Part shown: one piece after another, positions 7,628 through 12,887 of the stretch
Numbering within the stretch: the first letter of the stretch is position 1
How the letters are laid out: each line of letters opens with the position of its first letter
Assembly: GCA_026770595.1 (NCBI GenBank)
Contig: MU634368.1
Location: 1 to 12,887 of the forward strand
Origin: Ochromonadaceae sp. CCMP2298
Lineage: Eukaryota > Sar > Synurophyceae > Ochromonadales > Ochromonadaceae
Length of the DNA stretch: 12,887 nucleotides
Direction of reading: 5' to 3'
Notes under the pieces: model-generated
What the model saw: only the letters and a program-made list of their open reading frames with translations
Databases searched by the model: none
What the model was told of the DNA's origin: nothing
Made by a program: the position numbers and the translations under genes

Positions 7628-8680
7628 ATGGTGCAGACGCTTCATTTGGCGGCGCTGCTCTTGCTGTGGGTTGGCGCTGATGCCTTCTCGGTCGGGCGGC
7701 ACGGGCGGGTCGCAGGTTATGGAAGTTCTCTGGTGCAACAGCGAAGCATGAGGCTGCAGGACAAGACGGATAAGATGGTAGATATAACCCAGGAGATCGG
7801 CTACGTAACACCAAACGAGCTCGTTTTCCCCGAAGACATGAGCGACGAGTGGGAGATAGATTGCTACTCGCGGCCCGTGGTGGGCGACGACGGCAAGAAG
7901 CTTTGGGAGGTGCTCATTACGGATAGCGAGGGGACATTCCGCTACCTGAAGCCGCTGGCAAGCAACCTGGTGAACTCCAGGAACCTGAGGAAGGTGGTGG
8001 AGGATGTGGTGGAGGAGTCCCCGGTGCCGCCGAAGACCATCCGGTTCTTCCGCAACCAGATGTACAACATGATATCGATAGCGCTCTCCACAATTGACGT
8101 GGAGGTGAAGCCCAGTAGACGCACCAGCAACCTGTTCATGTGGCTGCAGGAGCGGGAAGACCACATCTACCCGCGGATGCAGGGCTACAACCCGCAGCTT
8201 AAGCAGCAGACCATCCTGGACTACGACGTGAGCCAGCCGGACCGCCTGCCAGACGTGCTCAAGGCGGAGAGCTACGCTTTCGTGGCGCTGCCCGCCGAGG
8301 TCTTCTGGGACAAGCAGGTGAACGCAGATAACATCAAGAAGGGCAGACTGTGCCCCATCCGCGGCATGCCCAAGACCGGGTGGATCCACGGCGTCACGCT
8401 GCTGAGCAAGCGGTCCGAGTCCATCGCCGCGTGGATGGACGGCATCGAGATAGGCACCCTGAAGGCTGACCTGCTCTCCAGAGAGCTGGTGCTCAACACA
8501 GACATCAACGCGCAGTTCGTGGTGGCGCCGCTGCTGGACGCGCAGAAGAAGGAGGCGAAGATATTCGAGAAGGGGAAGACGGAGGCGCTGGGCTACCACT
8601 TCCTCTCCGTGCAGGCCTCCGCGGACTCCGAAGAGGTGGACGGCTTCTGGCTGCTGCGGCAGTTCGGCGACAACCTTTAA
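7628..8680 (+). CDS. Tab2-family plastid RNA-binding translation factor, 350 aa, with bipartite plastid presequence
   Basis: ATG at 7628 opens a hydrophobic signal peptide (LHLAALLLLWVGADA) ending at residue 19. Phe20 follows (ADA|FSVGR), then a Ser/Arg/Gly-rich, acid-poor stretch, the pattern of plastid targeting across four membranes in red-lineage algae. The mature part matches the Tab2/Atab2 family (DUF1092): EWEIDCYSRPV at 74-84, KLWEVLITDS at 91-100, PKTIRFFRNQMYNMI at 135-149, KPSRRTSNLFMWLQERE at 161-177 followed by the YPRM..Y motif, and the C-terminal HFLSVQASADSEEVDGFWLL at 324-343. In Chlamydomonas Tab2 binds the psaB mRNA 5' UTR and is needed for its translation; in Arabidopsis ATAB2 acts on photosystem I and II mRNAs. 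Length without the presequence fits the family. Intronless here. The long open frame antisense to it is a shadow. Confidence 0.93.
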   Translation: MVQTLHLAALLLLWVGADAFSVGRHGRVAGYGSSLVQQRSMRLQDKTDKMVDITQEIGYVTPNELVFPEDMSDEWEIDCYSRPVVGDDGKKLWEVLITDSEGTFRYLKPLASNLVNSRNLRKVVEDVVEESPVPPKTIRFFRNQMYNMISIALSTIDVEVKPSRRTSNLFMWLQEREDHIYPRMQGYNPQLKQQTILDYDVSQPDRLPDVLKAESYAFVALPAEVFWDKQVNADNIKKGRLCPIRGMPKTGWIHGVTLLSKRSESIAAWMDGIEIGTLKADLLSRELVLNTDINAQFVVAPLLDAQKKEAKIFEKGKTEALGYHFLSVQASADSEEVDGFWLLRQFGDNL

Positions 8681-9239
8681 AAGCACCGTTGCTATAACTT
8701 AAAAGAACCGCTGCTTGCGGCGGTCAGCTCCGCCACTCTTGGGGCGGTCTCATGCTCCATCGCCGTGGTCCCTTGGAACTTGAAACCGCTGCCCCCCCAG
8801 CTAAACTACCTCCCTGGTCCTTAGTACACTGATTAATAGTGTAATACCAACTATAAACGACTCGATAGAAGTACGGACTGGTAGACTTGATGCAGGGTGG
8901 GTTGGAGTGATACTGGCGTGAGGGTCTTTTGCGGCGAATTTATCGATTTTTTCCACAGATGAAGCGCATATTTGAGCGTAACATCTTCTGCATCCGTTTC
9001 GTCTTCTCCTCTTAGTAGGTCACTAGTAGACCACTAATAGATCAATTGCCTAAACCCTGTGCCACCTTGCGCACTGGTTGATTAACGTATCGTCGTCATT
9101 TTGTTCAATCTGACACTCATCTCTTTCCCCGTTCATACCAAAAGGCTCAGCCCCCCAGAGCTGCTCAGCCGTCCATAATGCAGACCTTATTTTCTATACT
9201 CTTATAGCCAAACCTAAAGCACACTCTCGCTCTCTACCT
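8681..9239. other. Non-coding region downstream of the Tab2-like gene
   Basis: No credible gene. The first part is presumably the 3' UTR of the Tab2-like gene and includes a short CCGC-TGCTT-GCGG hairpin near 8709. Three tandem 11-bp units lie at 9013-9045 (TAGTAGGTCAC, TAGTAGACCAC, TAATAGATCAA). The rest is unremarkable, somewhat AT-richer than the genes. Confidence 0.6.
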
Positions 9240-9440
9240 CTACCACTTCGCTGTCATCGGCGACTTCCACGCCTTCGGCGACTTCCACGCTTTCGGCGAC
9301 TTCGGTGACTTAGCGCCTTCGATGATTTCTGCACCTTCGATGATTTCTGTGCCTTCAACATTAGGAACATCCGTACCTTCGCAATTCATGCTCTGAGATT
9401 CTGTTCTGATCTGTTCAAAGACTCTGGAGACAGAGCTCAC
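9209..9440 (-). pseudogene. Acidic 6-residue-repeat coding fragment, probably decayed
   Basis: The minus strand from 9440 reads a short frame with ATG at M18 (MNCEGTDVP) and then repeats of EGAEII and KSPKAW, each encoded by an 18-bp unit. Around 9300 the acidic repeat pattern jumps frame: the alternative frame continues as VAESVEVAEGVEVADDSEVV and ends VESESVL at a TAG near 9209. The two halves look like one acidic repeat tract split by a frameshift. No known family. It could instead be a non-coding 18-bp minisatellite. Confidence 0.3.
9240..9357. repeat. 18-bp minisatellite in two flavours
   Basis: The plus strand shows copies of an 18-bp unit around TTCGGCGACTTCCACGCC and then copies of CCTTCGATGATTTCTGCA. 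The two flavours share the TTCG.(C/T)GA(C/T)TT core, so they probably derive from one ancestral unit. Confidence 0.75.
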
Positions 9441-9825
9441 CCTCTGCTTGTAGTAAGTGGCCTGTAGTAATGAGTAATTTAAGGTTTGTCTTATAAAGTT
9501 AGTCTTTCAGCAGTACCTGGCGGCGTTAGGGCCGGAGCCTCCTAGGAATAGAGAATTCTACTAGGCTCGATCTTTGAGCCTATCACAGGTGCAATCGCTA
9601 AAAAGATCTCGGACGGAGGCCTCTTCTATTAATGAAAGCCTTGACACTGAGCCAACGGACATTGAGCCAATAGACACGGAGGAAACAATCACATACGTAC
9701 CGAGTCCCATACTGGAGCACAAAGATAAGTCGAGAAAGAAGTTGACGTGCAGTAAATTGCGTCTAAGTCCTGGAAGCAGTTAAGTTGGTTTGGTTGTAGA
9801 ACACCGGCATTGGAAGTGTACAGAA
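9441..9825. other. Region with hairpins and a short unsupported open frame
   Basis: An open stretch on the plus strand at about 9574-9783 has no ATG and reads as an acidic, Thr/Glu/Pro-rich peptide (ESLDTEPTDIEPIDTEETIT). Its composition resembles a linker or tail fragment, perhaps a remnant of an element. Just upstream, TAGGCTC (9562-9568) and GAGCCTA (9576-9582) form a perfect 7-bp stem with a 7-nt loop. CCTAG (9541-9545) and CTAGG (9561-9565) form a competing stem around an AGAATTCT palindrome. Confidence 0.35.
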
Positions 9826-9915
9826 AAGTACAGATTAATGCGATTCAGGAAATCCCTTGTTGGGATATCCCGAATAACCCTTTCTCGGTGTAATAGTACA
9901 GTTTAATCTGTACTT
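9826..9915. repeat. 90-bp segment with 13-bp perfect inverted ends
   Basis: AAGTACAGATTAA at 9826-9838 is the exact reverse complement of TTAATCTGTACTT at 9903-9915. Inside are a second inverted pair (ATCCC 9852-9856, GGGAT 9862-9866) and the palindrome GGGATATCCC (9862-9871). GTACAG recurs just outside the arms. Candidate miniature inverted-repeat element or structured RNA. No target-site duplication is evident. Confidence 0.6.
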
Positions 9916-10377
9916 AGTACGCCTGTTGGAAGGCCTGGCTCTGTCGAATAGTACAGGTCTTCGTGTAAGCCAGCAAGCACTTCGCCAAGGACGTTGGCAT
10001 ACACATTTAGCACACGGCGACAGGCCCTATGCCTTCCCACCTGCACAGGAGAACCCATTGACAGCTGCTGGTTGCTCATTCTTGCAAACTTGTGGCAGAT
10101 CTCTTTGAAAAAATAAGAGGGATGTACTAGTGATTTAGGCGTGCACTCCAGCTGCCTTTGAGCTGGTGGAGATGGTGCTAGAGCTGCGCGAAACGTCCCG
10201 CCCGTAATCGTCGTCCTCGTCGTGCGCGTGATCCTCATCGTCGTCCTTGTCGCGCACGTCGTCCACGTTCTTGTCCTCCTCGTCGTCGTCGTCATCTTCC
10301 TTGTCCTCCTCGTCCTCGTCATAAGGAAATCCGCCAGGAACTGCGAATCCCGACAAGCGATCGGTCCTGATGGTACC
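9916..10377. other. Region upstream of the unidentified ORF, with an acidic-repeat tract
   Basis: No gene I would defend. From ~10200 to ~10325 the plus strand is a run of TCGTCC/TCGTCG triplets. On the minus strand this reads as an Asp/Glu-rich tract followed by GRDVSRSSSTISTSSKAAGVHA and a TAA at 10137-10135, which looks like a natural acidic C-terminus. On the plus strand the same DNA is an implausible run of Val/Leu/Ile. A CCAGCT/AGCTGG hairpin lies at 10148-10166. Minus-strand sequence at ~10130-9903 is also open and protein-like (GEVLAGLHEDLYYS), but too short to call. Confidence 0.35.
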
Positions 10378-11751
10378 ATGCTGACCAACTACCTCGCGAA
10401 GAGCAACGAGTTCCTTCACAACAGCAGCCGCAACGTGCTTCGGTTCGCGGAGTTCGGGGTCGTCGTGGCGGATATGACCCACAACACGTCGAATGGCCCC
10501 CTCGAGCTCTGCACGCAGTATGACGGCTCAGATCAGGCCGAGGAGCAGCACTGGACGATGCGATACAACTGGAATAAGGACCTGGTCCGGTACATTCACC
10601 GACTGGCAGTCATCCTCTTTCGGGCAACGTTCAAGGTCGACTCAGCTCACCCCTCGCTGGCACAGGGCTGGAGTCCCCACTACGCGGAGCTTCTGGACAC
10701 AGTCGAGCGCATGCACACTTCTGGTGCAGCGGATCTGTCCCAGTACCGCCGGATCCTGGAACAGGAGGAGGACGCCACTGACCCCGTACAGGCAGAGATT
10801 GTCATGCTGTTGCAGGTAGTCGAGGGACATTACCACGTCCGCACCTACTACAGCCTCCTCACAGATCGTGCGCAAGACGTGGGACAGGGTGAGTCACCAC
10901 CCGTCTTCCGCCTCGCCATGGCCGGCCCGACCTGCAGCATGATCCCCCACATCCTCCTGGAGCTCCCCCTCGTCCAGCAGCATGTGCAGTTCCGTGTAGC
11001 AGATCACCCTGACGGCCCCAATGCCGCGCAGATCGATCACAACATCGAGCACTGGTCTGAGGCACTGGTCGTGTGGCTCGCCGAGGCGTGGGTACGGGGC
11101 ACAGTAGAACCCGTCAAGGTATCGGAGAGGGCAATTGAGCGCAACATCAGCCGCCTCATGCACCCCCGCCCCGTTCGCCCCACTCTGCGGGGTGGCGGCG
11201 GTTATCCCGATGACGACGGTGAAGACGACGAGGACGGGAGCACCATACGGACACGCCAGTCTGGCTCGGTCCGCTCAAGGGCGTCAGGTAACTCGGGACA
11301 CTCGGGACGCTCGGGACGGACGACGCCGTCGGCTGCCACACTACCAGTGCGACCCCCCACTGGAGGGAGCCGGCAGTCCGAGTCCGCATCGGAACGCAAG
11401 GCACGCAGGATGCGTGAGGCTCAGGGACAGGCCCGGTCTACGACCCAGCCAGCAGAGTCCCCCTCGATCACTCGTAATCCGATCGTCGCGCACCCGCACG
11501 CTAGCCAGGAACAGCTCGGGCTGGTCAGTCAGATTGATGCTTGGCACATGATGAAGTGGGACTTATTCATGGCGGAAGCCCAGCGCTCAGTGCATCCTCC
11601 TCTAGCCGCGGCTGAGCGTACTCGTCTACACAGAGCTGGTCTCTCCTTCATAAAAGGGGCGTACTCCGTGCGTCAATATCTGACAGCAATAACCTCCAAA
11701 GACGAAGCCAAGGCGCTTAAGGATGTGGGGCCTATTATGGCCGACTACTGA
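10378..11751 (+). CDS. Unidentified protein with acidic/basic disordered linker, 457 aa to first stop
   Basis: The frame is open from 10222, but the part before 10378 is a Val/Leu run antisense to an acidic tract, so the first sensible start is ATG 10378 (ACCATGC, A at -3). Residues 1-260 look like a compact helical domain rich in Trp, His and Leu (NWNKDLVRYIHRLAVILFR, PVFRLAMAGPTCSMIP, EHWSEALVVWLAEAWVRG). Residues ~270-370 are low complexity: Gly-rich, acidic (PDDDGEDDEDG), then Ser/Gly/Arg-rich with three 9-bp CTCGGGACG-type repeats at 11292-11318. A second helical part starts at ~380 and continues past the stop. No signal peptide, zinc knuckle, protease or polymerase motif is seen. The architecture is compatible with a Gag-like or nucleocapsid-like protein, but I recognise no family. 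Ends in TGA; see the following extension. Confidence 0.5.
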   Translation: MLTNYLAKSNEFLHNSSRNVLRFAEFGVVVADMTHNTSNGPLELCTQYDGSDQAEEQHWTMRYNWNKDLVRYIHRLAVILFRATFKVDSAHPSLAQGWSPHYAELLDTVERMHTSGAADLSQYRRILEQEEDATDPVQAEIVMLLQVVEGHYHVRTYYSLLTDRAQDVGQGESPPVFRLAMAGPTCSMIPHILLELPLVQQHVQFRVADHPDGPNAAQIDHNIEHWSEALVVWLAEAWVRGTVEPVKVSERAIERNISRLMHPRPVRPTLRGGGGYPDDDGEDDEDGSTIRTRQSGSVRSRASGNSGHSGRSGRTTPSAATLPVRPPTGGSRQSESASERKARRMREAQGQARSTTQPAESPSITRNPIVAHPHASQEQLGLVSQIDAWHMMKWDLFMAEAQRSVHPPLAAAERTRLHRAGLSFIKGAYSVRQYLTAITSKDEAKALKDVGPIMADY

Positions 11752-12192
11752 TACCAACTGACCTTTCCCTACGGCCCACGTATTCCCGGACAAGCTCATA
11801 CCTATTTGACGAATCTGCCACACCTCATCGTCGAATTCGCAGAAGTGCGTGCGAGAGCCCTCATTCAATAGCATTATGATCACCAATTAGCATGGTCCGC
11901 ATTCGACTTAACCAGAGCAGTATCTGAAACTCTACCTTGGTGGACTCCCGCAGAAGCCGCCAAAGATTGGGCGGCGCAAGGAGCCAGGACTTGGATGCTG
12001 GGTTGGTTAACTAAATACACTCTGCGTGCGCGAGAGGCGGTCAATGGGCGACGGGCATGGGTAGAGACAAGGGCAGCAAATTGGAATCTGGCCGCCGTTA
12101 TTGCTGCGGCACATGCTGTGCAGCAGCAGGCTGCTGCTGCTGCTGCGGCAGCTGCCTTGGTTGTGTTAGGGCAAGCGCCGGCTTCACCCTAA
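11752..12192 (+). pseudogene. In-frame continuation of the unidentified ORF beyond TGA and TAG
   Basis: Directly after TGA 11749-11751 the same frame reads as ordinary protein (YQLTFPYGPRIPGQAHTYL), meets TAG at 11869-11871, then continues (LAWSAFDLTRAVSETLPWWT, RAWVETRAANWNLAAVIAA) into a Gln/Ala-rich tail and TAA at 12190-12192. Trp-rich, helical composition matches the upstream domain. It is most simply the 3' part of one ~600-codon gene broken by two nonsense changes. Stop readthrough, a reassigned code or a spliced intron are alternatives; the other genes here use TGA (three) and TAA (one) as stops, which argues against reassignment of TGA. Confidence 0.55.
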
Positions 12193-12435
12193 CTCTGCCC
12201 GAGCAGAGTAGAGAAGAGTGGAGAAGTTATACCTGAGCAAAGCGGTACCGCTTTAATGTGTTACCCAGACGCTTTTCTAGTTACCCAGTACACAATGATT
12301 GCATTGACAGTCTATGTTCTATCCTTCAGGAATAAGTTCCCATAATCTACACGGATTTTACTCCACCTAGATACTGCACTTATTGGTACAGTTCCATATG
12401 TAGGAGACTTGGCCGGTACTAGCGCCATATATATG

Positions 12436-12486
12436 AATATGCACATATGCATACATTTAATATGCACATATGTATACATATGTGCA
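12436..12486. repeat. 21-bp direct repeat running into a 24-bp perfect palindrome
   Basis: Positions 12436-12456 and 12459-12479 are 21-bp direct repeats differing at one base (ATATGCACATATG core). The second copy forms part of a perfect 24-bp palindrome at 12463-12486 centred on GTATAC, with outer arms TGCACATATG. Confidence 0.85.
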
Positions 12487-12546
12487 CGCACATATATACA
12501 TTTAAGACCCCCTTTTTCTTATTTTCTCCAGGGACCCCACTAAACA

Positions 12547-12600
12547 AGCGCCAAAAACCATCTTCGGTCCCCCCATACCGAAAGTGTTTTTTTTGGCGCT
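12547..12600. repeat. Nested hairpin: AGCGCCAAAAA ... TTTTTGGCGCT
   Basis: AGCGCCAAAAA (12547-12557) is the exact reverse complement of TTTTTGGCGCT (12590-12600). Inside, TTCGGT (12563-12568) pairs with ACCGAA (12577-12582) around a C-rich loop. It could act as a transcript-end stem or as an element terminus; function is not shown. Confidence 0.75.
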
Positions 12601-12645
12601 GGGAACTATTTTATTGAACCAGCCACTGGTCCACCATATACAGTA

Positions 12646-12715
12646 CAGTACGTACTGCCAGGATGTGTAACGCACGCCCGTTACACAACGGCCGTTACAC
12701 AATAAGCCGTTACAC
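12646..12715. repeat. CAGTACGTACTG palindrome and CGTTACAC repeat cluster
   Basis: CAGTACGTACTG at 12646-12657 is a perfect palindrome. GTGTAACG (12665-12672) is followed by three direct copies of its reverse complement CGTTACAC at 12679-12686, 12693-12700 and 12708-12715, spaced 14 and 15 bp. The last two are preceded by C (CCGTTACAC). Confidence 0.85.
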
Positions 12716-12844
12716 TTCCGCATATGATCTCACAATAATTATATGTAACTTGTACATACCATGACCCTACACTGGGACTAGGTATTGGGACCTGCCTAGT
12801 AACATATAGAACTTATGTAGTTACAACTGACGTGTTCTAGAACT

Positions 12845-12870
12845 GAGCTGGATCCAGCTGGATCCAGCTC
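12845..12870. repeat. 26-bp perfect palindrome built on tandem GGATCCAGCT
   Basis: Positions 12845-12870 equal their own reverse complement. The core is two tandem copies of GGATCCAGCT, flanked by GAGCT and C. The centre of symmetry is between 12857 and 12858. Confidence 0.9.
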
Positions 12871-12887
12871 GACCGTCCAAAATGGGC

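Larger units (their letters stand above)
12193..12887. other. AT-rich, palindrome-dense non-coding end of the window
   Basis: No supported gene; a 73-codon minus-strand open stretch at 12502-12723 has no supporting features. The region is crowded with inverted and direct repeats, listed separately. It follows the unidentified ORF and could be the 3' end of the same element. Confidence 0.55.

Noticed and set aside
7238-8686. 482-codon open frame antisense to the Tab2-like gene
   Set aside because: It mirrors a clearly recognised Tab2-family gene, is rich in His/Leu/Val as expected for an antisense of GC-rich coding DNA, and shows no domain.
9250-9357. Possible CRISPR array
   Set aside because: The repeats are 18-bp head-to-tail with no unique spacers, and the context is eukaryotic.
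9540-9600. tRNA or tRNA-like gene
   Set aside because: One 7-bp hairpin resembles an anticodon arm in size, but there is no acceptor stem, D-arm or T-arm around it.
10222-10377. N-terminal Val/Leu/Ile run of the 10222 frame as a membrane anchor
   Set aside because: It is the complement of a GAC/GAG triplet tract, and its continuous Val/Leu pattern reflects that repeat rather than a real membrane helix.
12502-12723. 73-codon minus-strand open frame at the right end
   Set aside because: It runs through a nested hairpin and an iteron cluster and has no homology or start support.

Overview
The window reads as nuclear DNA of a eukaryotic alga with a complex (secondary, red-lineage) plastid. Two genes carry short spliceosomal introns (about 100-210 nt, GTAAGT/GTGAGT/GTGAGG donors, pyrimidine-rich acceptors, all phase 0). 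One gene encodes a plastid translation factor of the Tab2 family whose N-terminus looks bipartite: a signal peptide, then a cleavage site followed by Phe, as in cryptophytes, haptophytes and ochrophytes. A cryptophyte such as Guillardia is my best guess, but the sequence alone does not settle the lineage.

Layout. (1) 87-3738, minus: a three-exon gene for a protein of about 1098 aa with two tandem cyclic-nucleotide-binding folds. (2) 4008-4414: an AT-rich imperfect inverted repeat of about 407 bp filling the divergent intergenic region. (3) 4524-5759, plus: an intronless coiled-coil protein of 411 aa, whose start codon overlaps the stop of a five-codon upstream ORF. (4) 6057-7344, minus: a three-exon gene for a tail-anchored Qa-SNARE of about 340 aa, syntaxin-18/Ufe1-like. 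(5) 7628-8680, plus: the Tab2-like plastid RNA-binding protein of 350 aa. (6) 8681-10377: about 1.7 kb without a convincing gene, holding short tandem repeats, hairpins, a 90-bp element with 13-bp perfect inverted ends, and fragments of acidic low-complexity coding sequence. (7) 10378-12192, plus: an unidentified protein (457 aa to the first stop) whose reading frame continues as plausible protein past a TGA and a TAG up to 12192. (8) 12193-12887: AT-rich, strongly palindromic sequence.

The first 8.7 kb is compact, ordinary gene space with alternating strands: divergent pairs at 3738/4524 and 7344/7628, a convergent pair at 5759/6057. The genes serve separate processes (second-messenger sensing, unknown scaffold, ER/Golgi membrane fusion, plastid gene expression), so no shared pathway is implied. 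The last 4 kb differs in texture and looks like decayed mobile or virus-like DNA. I recognise no reverse transcriptase, transposase or integrase.

The observations most worth following are the palindromic divergent promoter region, the intron whose polypyrimidine tract is a long microsatellite, and the unidentified ORF interrupted by two stops.
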